64,000 nt of DNA from an uncultured Methanobacterium sp. (lineage in GTDB: Archaea > Methanobacteriota > Methanobacteria > Methanobacteriales > Methanobacteriaceae), in the NCBI RefSeq assembly GCF_963666025.1, contig NZ_OY762552.1:1305001-1369000 (forward strand), written 5' to 3'. The notes under the pieces are model-generated. The model was not told the origin of the DNA and ran no database searches. It saw only the letters and a list, made by a program, of their open reading frames with translations. A program made the translations under genes and the position numbers. Below, one piece after another: positions 28,841-41,013 of the stretch; the first letter of the stretch is position 1; each line of letters opens with the position of its first letter.

Positions 28841-29161
28841 ATGGAAAAGGAACTCCCCAAAAACTATCAGAATATAAGAATGCGCTACGAAGAATACGGT
28901 CAGGCTTTAAGTGAACTGGGTAAAGCCATTAAAAAGGCAGGACCTATTGATGAGAAGACATCCCATCTTATCCAGTTAGCAGCTGCCGCTGCCATAAGAT
29001 CAGAAGGAGGCGTACACAGCCACACCCGCAGAGCCCTGGAACTGGGAGTGTCCCCCGACGAATTGTACCACAGTGTTCTTCTGTTAACCAGCGTTATAGG
29101 ATTCCCTAATGTTGCCGCAGCCATATCATGGGTGGATGACATTGTACTAAAAGAAGAATAA
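28841..29161 (+). CDS. carboxymuconolactone decarboxylase/AhpD-like protein without CxxC
   Basis: This 106-residue all-helical protein of the CMD/AhpD family has the typical SHLIQLAAAAAI segment, HSHTRRALELGVS and DELYHSVLLLTSVIGFP. The redox CxxC of AhpD is replaced by Ser54-Glu-Gly-Gly57, and no cysteine is present, so peroxidase-linked disulfide chemistry is unlikely. His59 and His61 are kept. It lies between fdhB and fdhD with its own repeat-bearing leader. A binding or decarboxylase-like role is possible; the substrate is unknown. Confidence 0.85.
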   Translation: MEKELPKNYQNIRMRYEEYGQALSELGKAIKKAGPIDEKTSHLIQLAAAAAIRSEGGVHSHTRRALELGVSPDELYHSVLLLTSVIGFPNVAAAISWVDDIVLKEE

Positions 29162-29396
29162 AAATAAATTACTCTGATGATTTACTGGAACTATTAAGCT
29201 ATTCCTAAAACCAAAAATCCACATATTAAACCTAGTTAATATCCCAATTAACTCTTTTTTGACATATAGGAAATATTATATAAATAAATTGGGGATATTA
29301 TTAAATATTAGGTATGTTCAAGCGTATTCGAGAAGTGAATCCCGTAACTAATACTCCAAAAATCTATTATCCGAAATAAACCCCAGAGGGCATTAT

Positions 29397-30137
29397 ATGG
29401 ATGAAATGTTTCAAAAAGTTAAAATCATAAAGGTGGACCAGGATGTCCATCATATCGATGATCTGGTGGCCATTGATACCAAAATGAGACTCTTTGTTAA
29501 TGGATCCAAACTGGGTGAATTTTACCTGAGTCCCCATGATCTGGAAGACTTCGTTCTGGGCTACCTGCTGGATGAAAGATACATCAAAAGTATCACTGAA
29601 GTTAAAAAAATCAATGTAACTGATCTGGACATCAAAGTTGAATTAACCGGGAATCAGCCCATTGAAAAGGACAAATTAGGTTGTTATGATGGATGGGTTC
29701 ACCAGGATCAGGACTTGGTGAAAATAAACTCTAATTTTAAGGTTGAAAGAAAAAAGGTAATGAATTCATTTGATCTTCTCATAAAAAAAGCTGAAATCTG
29801 GTCCAAAACCGGCGGGACCCACGTGGCTGCCTTGGTAAGTGAAGGGCAATTTATTGTCCGTGAGGATGTCAGTCGTCATGTGGCCGTTGATAAAGTCATA
29901 GGCGCTGGATTAAAGATAAAAATTGATTTTTCGAAAAGTTTCATTGTCTGTAGCGGCAGGATCCCCCCGGACAGAGTGGTGAAGCTGGCCAACGTGGGTA
30001 TACCCATCATGGTTACCAAAGCCGCCCCTACAGTGGAGGGTTTGAAGATAGGTGAAAAATCTGGGATCACACTGATTGGTTTCTTAAGAAACGGTAGATT
30101 TAATATTTACACCCATCCTCATCGCATAATACTTTAA
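29397..30137 (+). CDS. fdhD: FdhD-family sulfurtransferase for formate dehydrogenase maturation
   Basis: FdhD in E. coli moves sulfur from IscS to the molybdopterin centre of formate dehydrogenase. This 246-residue protein has the family core: VNGSKLGEFYLSPHDLEDFVLGYL, TGGTHVAAL, REDVSRHVAVDKVIGA and the C-terminal KAAPTVEGLKIGEKSGITLIGF. The E. coli loop CxxC is absent: only Cys96 (KLGCYDG) lies near that loop, and Cys185 is in VCSGR. It is the third formate-related gene set in this stretch. Assignment is sound; the sulfur-transfer mechanism may differ. Confidence 0.88.
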   Translation: MDEMFQKVKIIKVDQDVHHIDDLVAIDTKMRLFVNGSKLGEFYLSPHDLEDFVLGYLLDERYIKSITEVKKINVTDLDIKVELTGNQPIEKDKLGCYDGWVHQDQDLVKINSNFKVERKKVMNSFDLLIKKAEIWSKTGGTHVAALVSEGQFIVREDVSRHVAVDKVIGAGLKIKIDFSKSFIVCSGRIPPDRVVKLANVGIPIMVTKAAPTVEGLKIGEKSGITLIGFLRNGRFNIYTHPHRIIL

Positions 30138-30298
30138 ATCGTTTGAAATAGGAAACAATGTAATAAATACCGGTTAAAAACTCCCATTAAAAGAAAAATC
30201 CATACAAATCAAATTATTAAAAAAATTGATTAAAAAGGAAGGATTAAAAAGAAGAGAAAGATTAAAAAATAAATTAAAGACGTGACAATAGACCTTTT

Positions 30299-30358
30299 AT
30301 CAAATAACCGAGTACCACATCCAATAACCTGGTACTCTATTCAATAACTGTGTGTCTG
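30299..30358. repeat. three 20-nt direct repeats spanning the hxlB 3' end
   Basis: Units begin at 30299, 30319 and 30339, each AT(C/T)(A/C)AATAAC followed by a variable half. The first two also form an inverted pair, GAGTACCA (30310-30317) with TGGTACTC (30330-30337), which could end hxlB transcription. The last unit encodes the C-terminal codons of hxlB. Confidence 0.55.
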
Positions 30359-30930
30359 GCCTTCATATCCTCTTCTGTTTTTCCCATTTCAACCATTAAC
30401 TGGGCTATGAGACTGTCCAGGAATATCAAGCTGGTTACCTCGAAAAGGGTTCCCATTGGAGATAAAGACTGGTGTTTTCCGTTCATCTGCCGGGTTATGT
30501 AATTTTTTTCTGAATCAATTTTGGTACGTCCTTTTATATGTACCACCAGATCAGCCATCTCTCCCAGGGTGGAATCCACGTAGGAAGTCACTGCAATGAT
30601 CTGGGTTCCCCTTTTATGGGCAATGTTGGCCGCACTAATAATGCTGAAGGTTTCACCTGAGCCTGAAATTGACAGGAGGCAATCTTCACTAGTTAAAGCA
30701 GGGGTTGTTGTTTCTCCCACCACGTAAACACTGATTCCAAGGTGCATGAGGCGCATGGCAAAGGCCCGGGCTACCAGACCAGAACGTCCCAGTCCCATTA
30801 CAAAAACGTTTTTAGATGTTTGTAAGAGACGGGTCATGTCTTCAATGTTTTCAGGGTCAAGTTCTGCAGAAACAGACCGCACATTATCCATTATTTCTTC
30901 TATAGCATCATTAAGAATCAAGTCTTTCAA
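30337..30930 (-). CDS. hxlB: 6-phospho-3-hexuloisomerase
   Basis: This SIS-domain isomerase interconverts hexulose 6-phosphate and fructose 6-phosphate. In methanogens lacking a complete pentose phosphate pathway it serves ribose-phosphate synthesis, with hexulose-phosphate synthase acting next. The ~197-residue protein shows the SIS core VFVMGLGRSGLVARAFAMRL, LSISGSGET and the C-terminal FEVTSLIFLDSLIAQLM. I prefer a TTG start at 30930, with GGTG six bases upstream; an ATG at 30942 adds four residues. It is divergent from the regulator at 31137. Confidence 0.92.
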   Translation of the reverse strand: MKDLILNDAIEEIMDNVRSVSAELDPENIEDMTRLLQTSKNVFVMGLGRSGLVARAFAMRLMHLGISVYVVGETTTPALTSEDCLLSISGSGETFSIISAANIAHKRGTQIIAVTSYVDSTLGEMADLVVHIKGRTKIDSEKNYITRQMNGKHQSLSPMGTLFEVTSLIFLDSLIAQLMVEMGKTEEDMKARHTVIE

Positions 30931-31136
30931 TATTAGCACCATTGTTATATTTTTTAAAATTATTTGTAATTTTAAATTATTATAAATTTTTTTAACTATT
31001 ACAAATAAACTTTGTATCTATATGAATTTTTAGTGGCCTGATATATATAAGTCCTATTTCATACAATTCTTATACAAATCCCTACACCAACCTTATCAAC
31101 TGGCATTTAAAGCATACTATGTTAAAAGGATGAAAA

Positions 31137-32036
31137 ATGAAGTCTCAACCAAGCATTAACCTGAAAATTAATGGTGAAACATTCAGCTACCGACTTTTTG
31201 ATGCTTTACGTGAGATCACCAATACCTGGTCCCAGAGGGAAGCTGCCAAAAGATTGGGGATATCACATGCAGTTTTAAATCGACGAATTCGTGACGCTGA
31301 AGGAAAACTGGGTTTTAAATTAGTGGAGACTACTGGAGCAGGTTCCGGGCTCAGCCCCCAGGGAATGATGATCCTGGAAAAATACCAAAGCTATCTGAGA
31401 AGGTTAGAGAATAGGGATGTGCCGGTTATAGGCGGGGGCCCCATTGCCACCGGTTTGATGGACGCGTTAGCACGTCAATACGGCCTGAAAGTGGTGATTT
31501 ATACTACCGATGATTTGAATGCCCTTAAGATGGCTGAGATGGACATGCTGGATATTCTGGTTTTGGACGACCCAGTGCATGCTTTTATGCATGATCTGGA
31601 CTTTTTACCCATAGCCCGAGATGATCTGGTACTGGTATCTGGATCTGATGAAAACCTTGATACTGTTGACCAGCTCAGGGGAAGAGAATTTGTGGAAGTT
31701 ATTCATTCTGCCCAGAGACTGGCCTGGAACACCCTGGATCAGTTACGGGTTGATTATGAAATCGTTGATATATGCAGTTCCCCTGAAAATGCCCTTAAGA
31801 TGGTTAAAACACGTGCAGATCTTTTAACATTTCAAAACAGGAGTTTCATGTCACCGCTGCTTGATTCTTTTACTGTGTCGGATATCATGGCAGAGGATAC
31901 CAGCCACATAATCAGCATGGTTATCCCTGATAAAGATGAACCTGATAAAAAAGATGACCTGGAAGATTTTTCAAATTTCATCCAGGGAAAGGGTCAGGAC
32001 ATAATCAGAGAATGGGGTTTTAGGAGAATTGATTAA
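31137..32036 (+). CDS. LysR/ModE-like HTH regulator with substrate-binding-type domain
   Basis: This 299-residue regulator has an N-terminal LysR/ModE-like winged helix (about residues 18-85: TWSQREAAKRLGISHAVLNR, RIRDAEGKLGFKLVET, SGLSPQGMMILEKY). The rest (about 95-299) looks like a PBP-like sensory domain (VPVIGGGPIATGLMDALARQ, DILVLDDP, LVLVSGSDENLD). It might sense an oxyanion, in view of the Mo/W neighbourhood, but no TOBE domain is seen. It lies divergent to hxlB. The ligand and targets are unknown. Confidence 0.8.
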   Translation: MKSQPSINLKINGETFSYRLFDALREITNTWSQREAAKRLGISHAVLNRRIRDAEGKLGFKLVETTGAGSGLSPQGMMILEKYQSYLRRLENRDVPVIGGGPIATGLMDALARQYGLKVVIYTTDDLNALKMAEMDMLDILVLDDPVHAFMHDLDFLPIARDDLVLVSGSDENLDTVDQLRGREFVEVIHSAQRLAWNTLDQLRVDYEIVDICSSPENALKMVKTRADLLTFQNRSFMSPLLDSFTVSDIMAEDTSHIISMVIPDKDEPDKKDDLEDFSNFIQGKGQDIIREWGFRRID

Positions 32037-32226
32037 ATATTAAGCATTATAGAAAAATTTATCATAAACTAAATCATAATATACTTTATTCTCTTTTAAA
32101 TCCTTATTTTACAGGATATCAATGATTTTTTGATGGATTTAAAATGCAGAGATTAGTTCATTTTTGATAATATACCAGATGGTTAATTTTAAATAAACTC
32201 AAAATAGAAATAAGGCAGGTGATTGA

Positions 32227-33141
32227 TTGAGGAAACAAAGAGATTTACTGGCCATTGGACACACTGCACTTGACTACATAATTCAGGTTAACGAATTCCC
32301 ACTACCTAACTCTGCTACTACCATTAATAACATGCGTACCTTTCATGGGGGCGCTGCTGCCAATGTTGCCGTGGTCGCGTCCTCACTGGGTTTAGAATCG
32401 TCCCTGGTGTCTGCTGTGGGAGGAGACTTTCCAGGATCAGACTATCAAAATCATTTAGAAAAACTCCAGATCAACATCAACGACATGATAATTGTTGAGG
32501 AAGATAAAACACCCACTGCATTCGTTTTAACTGATACAAACGATGATCAGATATTTTACTTTTACTGGGGTGCTGCCAGTAGGTTTAAAGAATCCTCGGT
32601 CCCTGAAGAGGCCATCATGAATGTTCAGGCAGTGCATCTGGCAACCGGAGACCCCACCTTCAACTGCCGATGTGGTGAATTCGCCCGTGAAAGTGATAAA
32701 ATCATCTCTTTCGATCCAGGACAGGACCTGCATATGTACTCACCCCAGGATCTGCTGGATGTTCTGAAAATATGTGATATTCTCTTTGGAAACCATCATG
32801 AAATCGGACGCATTCTGGAAAGCATCAATATGAACATTGACCAGTTAAGAGATTACGGCCCTTCCATTGTGGTGGAAACCAGGGGCAGAAATGGTAGTGT
32901 TATCTACTCTGATGAGAAGATCCAGATAGATGCCATAGAACGGGACCCCACTGACCCTACCGGTGCTGGGGACTCTTACCGGGCAGGATTCCTGAAACCA
33001 TACCTGGAAGGAGAACCATTGGAGTACTGTGGTAAACTGGCTTCTGCTGTGTCTTCATTCATTGTAGAAGCACAAGGATGCCAGACTAATGTTCCAACCC
33101 TTGAAATGGCTAAAGAAAGAATGAAAAACTCTTTAGAATAA
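32227..33141 (+). CDS. PfkB-family carbohydrate/nucleoside kinase
   Basis: This 304-residue ribokinase-fold kinase has the N-terminal GGAAANVAVVASSLG substrate motif and VSAVGGDFPG, and the C-terminal signature DPTGAGDSYRAGF with the catalytic Asp. It resembles archaeal PfkB nucleoside kinases (MJ0406 type), but ribokinase or a sugar kinase cannot be excluded. The start is a TTG at 32227, with AGGTGATT just upstream. A long terminator hairpin follows. Confidence 0.85.
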   Translation: MRKQRDLLAIGHTALDYIIQVNEFPLPNSATTINNMRTFHGGAAANVAVVASSLGLESSLVSAVGGDFPGSDYQNHLEKLQININDMIIVEEDKTPTAFVLTDTNDDQIFYFYWGAASRFKESSVPEEAIMNVQAVHLATGDPTFNCRCGEFARESDKIISFDPGQDLHMYSPQDLLDVLKICDILFGNHHEIGRILESINMNIDQLRDYGPSIVVETRGRNGSVIYSDEKIQIDAIERDPTDPTGAGDSYRAGFLKPYLEGEPLEYCGKLASAVSSFIVEAQGCQTNVPTLEMAKERMKNSLE

Positions 33142-33155
33142 CCCTGAATTTTTAA

Positions 33156-33223
33156 TTTGGAGGATAAAACAAATCTGGAATTAATAGAATATCTACTAAT
33201 CCAGATAACCTCCAAAATTTTTT
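33156..33223 (+). terminator. long nested hairpin terminator after the PfkB gene
   Basis: The outer stem TTTGGAGG (33156-33163) with CCTCCAAA (33209-33216) encloses the inner stem ATCTGGA (33173-33179) with TCCAGAT (33200-33206). Six T residues follow (33218-33223). Confidence 0.75.
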
Positions 33224-33412
33224 ACGTTCAAAATGTATATTATTTAATGTTTTAAAATTAGGTAAAAAATTAGTACAATATTCCCATTCCCTGATTTTAG
33301 TATTAACTTCCAGTTTGGCCTTTTAGAATATATACTCAGATCATAGGCTTAAAAACCATATCTATTTTTATAGGGAACATAGAAATCAAATTAAGATTAA
33401 CATTAATCAGTT

Positions 33413-33448
33413 GCTAAGGGCTTCTTGCGATTTGTGAAAGCCCATAGC
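33413..33448 (+). promoter_or_regulatory. leader hairpin upstream of thiC
   Basis: GCTAAGGGCTT (33413-33423) pairs with AAGCCCATAGC (33438-33448) with a single A-A mismatch and a 14-base loop, 40 nt before the thiC ATG. The conserved core of the TPP riboswitch is not recognisable, so this is either a protein-binding site or an unknown leader element. The remaining 33224-33412 is AT-rich without a gene. Confidence 0.55.
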
Positions 33449-33472
33449 TAAAGTACTTATTACAAGGTGAAC

Positions 33473-34787
<1,315 letters not shown>

Positions 34788-34878
34788 AAAATTCGAAAAA
34801 GGAAATAAATTCATCCCCCCATTTTTTTATTCATTTTAAATATTAACCATAATTTTTTATTTTTAGAAGGTGAATTAC

Positions 34879-36456
<1,578 letters not shown>

Positions 36457-36459
36457 TAA

Positions 36460-36978
36460 TTGAAAGTTCAGCTGGTTGAACGGGAGGTTCTTGATCCGGT
36501 GGGATTGGTTCAAGCCGATAAATTAAAGGTAAACCCCTTACCAGAGGACTTTGAAAAAGCTTCCATAATCAATAACACCAAGCCCGGCGCGGGGATTATA
36601 CTGGACATTTTAAGAGAGTCCCTGGGGAACCGGGAATTTATAAAGGTTAAAAAACCAGCTGGCGCACCTTCTACTCAAAAACAGATTGATGAAGCATCTT
36701 CTGGAGAAATTGCCATCCTTGCTTTAGGGGACTGTGGTTCCTGCACCAGCTGGGTTATACTGGATGCCATTCGCCTGGAAAAAATGGGAATACCCACCAT
36801 TTCCATCTGTTCAACACATTTTGCTCCATTCGCCCGTGAACTGGCCAAATCTCATGGAATGGATGAATTAAGAATTTTAGAAATTGAACATCCCATAGCT
36901 GGTCTTTCTGATGAAGAAGTGGAAGAAAAAACCAGGAAACTGATTCCATCTTTCTTATATTTACTGCAAATACCATAA
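36460..36978 (+). CDS. UGSC-motif (seleno)protein family, Cys form
   Basis: This 172-residue protein carries DCGSC at residues 91-95, the Cys version of the U/C-G-S-C motif of the UGSC protein family, followed by DAIRLEKMGIPTISICSTHF as in that family. Cys92 and Cys95 would form a CxxC-like redox or catalytic pair. It starts with TTG, with GGGAGG inside the 3' end of lysS, so co-transcription with lysS is likely. The 401-residue gene downstream is its probable partner. The biochemical function of the family is not established, as far as I know. Confidence 0.8.
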   Translation: MKVQLVEREVLDPVGLVQADKLKVNPLPEDFEKASIINNTKPGAGIILDILRESLGNREFIKVKKPAGAPSTQKQIDEASSGEIAILALGDCGSCTSWVILDAIRLEKMGIPTISICSTHFAPFARELAKSHGMDELRILEIEHPIAGLSDEEVEEKTRKLIPSFLYLLQIP

Positions 36979-37020
36979 TACTCTGAAAATGCCTTAAACC
37001 ACTAAATGTGTTAGATAACT

Positions 37021-38226
37021 ATGGCCCAAAAAGATAAGATAAAAGTTAGCGATAAGACCTGTGGCTGCCTTATTGATGAAATCCTGGAAAATAGCCAGGA
37101 AAATGACAAGATAATGAAGAAAACAGAGGGTAAAGATGAAAATCGTCTTTGCAGTGCCAGTCCCTCAGATATGGAATTCTTCGTTGATCCGGATCCTCAA
37201 AAAGTCAGCATCGATTTTTACCAGCGCCGTCTGACCGATGGTCTGCCCATCATTCCCCCCACCAGGGAGAAAGTAAATCATTTTCTGAGGTACAGTGCAC
37301 ATGACCCAGAAGATATTCTGGCGGTTCTACCCCCTAAAATGGGCCAGGCCACTCCTGAAAAAATTGCAATTAACTCGGTTATGGCCGGTTGCCTGCATCA
37401 ATTTCAACCAGTCACAGAACACATTATAAAGGCTATCTCCCAGGATAAATTCAACCTCTCAGGAGTTAACGCCACCACCCATCCTGTATCCATCTGCACC
37501 ATTGTAAATGGACCATTATCCAGTGAATTAGGTTTAAACTCTGGTGCGGGTTGTCTAGGGCCTGGTAACATGGCAAATGCTACCATTGGCCGTGCCCTGC
37601 GTTTGTGCCTTATTAACCTTGCCGGGGCAATCCCCGGAGTGGGTGACCATGCCACCCATGGTTCACCATCCAAGTACAGTTACTGTTTTGCGGAAAATGA
37701 GGAAGAAAGCCCATGGGACCCTTTCCAGGTGGAAAACGGTTACTTGAAGGATGAAAGTACAGTCACTGTAATGGCTGCTGAAGCTCCACACAACGTCAAT
37801 GATCACCGCAGCCAGACAGCAGAGGATCTCTTGGACACCATCGTTCACACTGCAGCCACTGCCGGTTGTAACAACAGCCACGTACCGGGTGAATTATTAG
37901 TGATTATGAGTCCAGAGCACGCAGCAACCATCAGCAAGGACGAGTGGGAAAAAGAAGATGTTAAGAATTATATCCATGAAAATGCACTGCTACCTACGGG
38001 TTTAGGTGATCGTGGTGGTCGAAAGCTGGATGATGAATGGATTATTGATGGAGAAGTTCGTATAACCCGTTCCCCATCTGATGTTATTTTACTGGTGGCA
38101 GGAGGACCCGGTAGACATACCATGATCAGCCACGGCTTTGGAAATGGATCTCTGTCTGTAACCATATCCCTATCTCTAAAAGATGGTACAATAGTCAGAT
38201 CCGTGGAAGATTTTAAAGTAAAATAG
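37021..38226 (+). CDS. UGSC-associated conserved protein with DGLPIIPPT motif
   Basis: This protein of up to 401 residues has unknown function. From about residue 66 it shows QRRLTDGLPIIPPTREKV, then MAGCLHQFQPVTEHIIKAI, NSGAGCLGPGNMANATIGRA and a C-terminal ILLVAGGPGRHTMISHGFG. I recall this kind of protein beside UGSC proteins in other prokaryotes. It contains several cysteines (MAGC, AGCLG, AGCNN). No membrane segment is seen. The start is uncertain: no clear ribosome binding site precedes ATG 37021, and the first 50 residues are low in conservation signals, so the ATG near 37171 may be used. Confidence 0.75.
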   Translation: MAQKDKIKVSDKTCGCLIDEILENSQENDKIMKKTEGKDENRLCSASPSDMEFFVDPDPQKVSIDFYQRRLTDGLPIIPPTREKVNHFLRYSAHDPEDILAVLPPKMGQATPEKIAINSVMAGCLHQFQPVTEHIIKAISQDKFNLSGVNATTHPVSICTIVNGPLSSELGLNSGAGCLGPGNMANATIGRALRLCLINLAGAIPGVGDHATHGSPSKYSYCFAENEEESPWDPFQVENGYLKDESTVTVMAAEAPHNVNDHRSQTAEDLLDTIVHTAATAGCNNSHVPGELLVIMSPEHAATISKDEWEKEDVKNYIHENALLPTGLGDRGGRKLDDEWIIDGEVRITRSPSDVILLVAGGPGRHTMISHGFGNGSLSVTISLSLKDGTIVRSVEDFKVK

Positions 38227-38386
38227 ATTTTAAAGTTGAGTATACTTATCTTTACGGAATTGTTTAGAAATAACTTTTAAAGAAATAACTTTTAAATATA
38301 AAACTATCTCACCTATTTTTTCAAAAACCAATCTCTTTGAAACAGTAGATAAAAAAACCTACTGATTAAAAGAGGTTTTGTTCATT

Positions 38387-38854
38387 TTAATCCGTGTGAT
38401 GACCTACTCGTTCTAATTCTACTTCCCATGTCTGGGGATTTTCTTCAATATATTTTTCTAAAATTTCCCTGCACTCATCAATACCCATAACCTTAACTTC
38501 CACCCCATTTTCCCTTAATAGTTCTTCAGGACCAATTAATGTGGTGTTTTCTCCAATCACCACTCTGTGAATATTATACAGCATAATTGCCCCCGAACAC
38601 ATGGTGCACGGAGATAAAGTAGTGTAAAGAGTGGATTTTTGATAATTTTTCCCTTTAAGGCGTCCTGCATTTTCAATGCAGTCCATTTCCCCATGGAGAA
38701 TGGTCGAATTATTTTGAATTAATCGGTTGTGACCCCGACCCACAACTTCACCATCAGCAACCAGCACGGCCCCTATGGGGATTCCTCCCTCTTTAAGGCT
38801 TTTTTTAGCTTCATTAATTGCTTCGGCCATGAAACAATGATCATCTGATCCCAT
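38387..38854 (-). CDS. cytosine deaminase, fungal Fcy1-like
   Basis: This 155-residue zinc hydrolase deaminates a free base, probably cytosine to uracil. The zinc site is His54-Ala/Gly-Glu56 (HGE) with Cys83 and Cys86 (PCTMC). Long stretches match what I recall of yeast cytosine deaminase: ENAGRLKGK, STLYTTLSPC, SGAIMLYNI, VVIGEN and a C-terminal EENPQTWEVE. tRNA adenosine deaminase TadA lacks that C-terminal arrangement. GGAGGATTTC precedes the ATG. It would feed pyrimidine salvage. Confidence 0.88.
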   Translation of the reverse strand: MGSDDHCFMAEAINEAKKSLKEGGIPIGAVLVADGEVVGRGHNRLIQNNSTILHGEMDCIENAGRLKGKNYQKSTLYTTLSPCTMCSGAIMLYNIHRVVIGENTTLIGPEELLRENGVEVKVMGIDECREILEKYIEENPQTWEVELERVGHHTD

Positions 38855-38954
38855 GAAATCCTCCTAATCCATTGTATATAATTCACTAATAAATAAAAAA
38901 AATAAAAAAATAAAAAATGATGTATTCTTTGTTTAAAATGTCTTTTGAGTGCTC

Positions 38955-39455
<501 letters not shown>

Positions 39456-39657
39456 TCAACCACCTACAATTATAATTATCATAATTAATTATGTAAGTAC
39501 TTTCTATATAAATTGACTGTAACCCCCACAGTAAAAATAACTAACGAGAACAAAAAAGCAATTAAATGACTAAAAACCAAGATTCATCCAAATAAAAGAG
39601 TATTAAAACTAAAATGATTAGAATCAATACGATTAATGAATCCTTAAACAAATATCC

Positions 39658-40905
39658 TTATTTTAACATTTTCAAACTATCGTAGATTAAATTACACTCC
39701 AAACGTGTGGTAAACTTCAGGGCCTTCTCATCCACCATAAACCCTGGATGGTGAGTGGGTTTAGCTTCAGAAAGGGGGCAGTTACAGGGAGCAACCCCAT
39801 AATACATGTATAAACCAGGAACTTCACGCGAAAAATGAGAAAAATCTTCGGATTTTGTTGATGCAAGGTAATAAAGAACGTTTTTTGCCCGTGCCACCCT
39901 TTCCACCGTTGGCAACATAGCCTGGTACAGTTTGAGATTGTTGATGTTCATGGGATAATGCTGGCCGTATATCACTTCAGCCTGGCAACCGTGCATTTCT
40001 GCTTTCATCTCCGCTAACTCTTTAATGCGTTTTATAAGAATTTCTCTGTTATCTTTATCCAGTGACCGGACAGTTAACCCCATTTCAGCCCCTTCTGGAA
40101 TGATGTTTACTTTGATCCCTCCCCAGAAGTATCCCACAGTGATAACTGCTGCCCCCTTCTGCAGATCCACTTCCCTGCTGATAAGAGTCTGCAGGGAATT
40201 TATAAGGGATGCTCCAGCAACAATAGGGTCTTTACCACTCCACGGCTGGGATCCGTGGGCCTGTTCCCCCCATATACGTATGAATATACTGTCCTGACTG
40301 GCGTGGGTGGGTCCTTCCCGGACCATAACCTGACCCGGGTAACAGGTACTGTTGGCATGGAAACCGAAAATGGCCTGGACCTCTGGATCCTGCAGGGCAC
40401 CTTCCTCCACCATACTCATAGCCCCACCATCAACCCCCGTGGGAGCACCTTCTTCGGCTGGTTGAAATAAAAAAACCACATTTCCAGGTAATTCAGATTG
40501 AAGCTGACTTAAAACTGTGGCGGTACCTATGGCCGCCGCAGTGCTGGCATCATGCCCACAGGCATGGGCCACACTCGTTTCCTGACCATTATACTCAGTT
40601 TTTACGCGTGATGCATATTCAAGGCCAGTTTCTTCCTGTATAGGGAGGGCATCAATATCCGCCCTTATAGCCACAGTAGGACCTGTTTTTCCCCCACGAA
40701 GAACTGCTTTTACCCCGGTATTGGCAATGGAATGAATTTCCAATCCTGGGAGCGTTTCCAGGTGTTTTCGGATGTATTGGCTGGTTTCAAATTCCTGGTA
40801 AGCCAGTTCAGGATGTTGGTGTAACCACAAAAACATTTCAATTTGTGAAGGTGCCAGGTCACTGGCCAGTCCATCTATAGCCCTGTAAAAATCGGTATGA
40901 GTCAT
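39658..40905 (-). CDS. M20 family amidohydrolase/peptidase
   Basis: This 415-residue metallopeptidase resembles IAA-amino acid, hippurate or N-acyl-amino acid amidohydrolases. Metal-binding landmarks are RADIDALPI, HACGHDASTAAAIG and FLFQPAEEGAPTG. A dimerisation lid occupies about residues 185-300, and KSEDFSHFSREVPG closes the site. No signal peptide. I start at ATG 40905; a GTG at 40914 is in frame. The gene stands alone on the minus strand. The precise acyl substrate is not known. Confidence 0.88.
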   Translation of the reverse strand: MTHTDFYRAIDGLASDLAPSQIEMFLWLHQHPELAYQEFETSQYIRKHLETLPGLEIHSIANTGVKAVLRGGKTGPTVAIRADIDALPIQEETGLEYASRVKTEYNGQETSVAHACGHDASTAAAIGTATVLSQLQSELPGNVVFLFQPAEEGAPTGVDGGAMSMVEEGALQDPEVQAIFGFHANSTCYPGQVMVREGPTHASQDSIFIRIWGEQAHGSQPWSGKDPIVAGASLINSLQTLISREVDLQKGAAVITVGYFWGGIKVNIIPEGAEMGLTVRSLDKDNREILIKRIKELAEMKAEMHGCQAEVIYGQHYPMNINNLKLYQAMLPTVERVARAKNVLYYLASTKSEDFSHFSREVPGLYMYYGVAPCNCPLSEAKPTHHPGFMVDEKALKFTTRLECNLIYDSLKMLK

Positions 40906-41013
40906 AAACCCCACTTCCTAGTTAAGCCAGACCTTAATTCAATTCCAGTTATAATATTTGTGTAAAATTACCTATTAGATTTACTGATCTTTTTCAATGA
41001 TTCAGGTGCCAAT

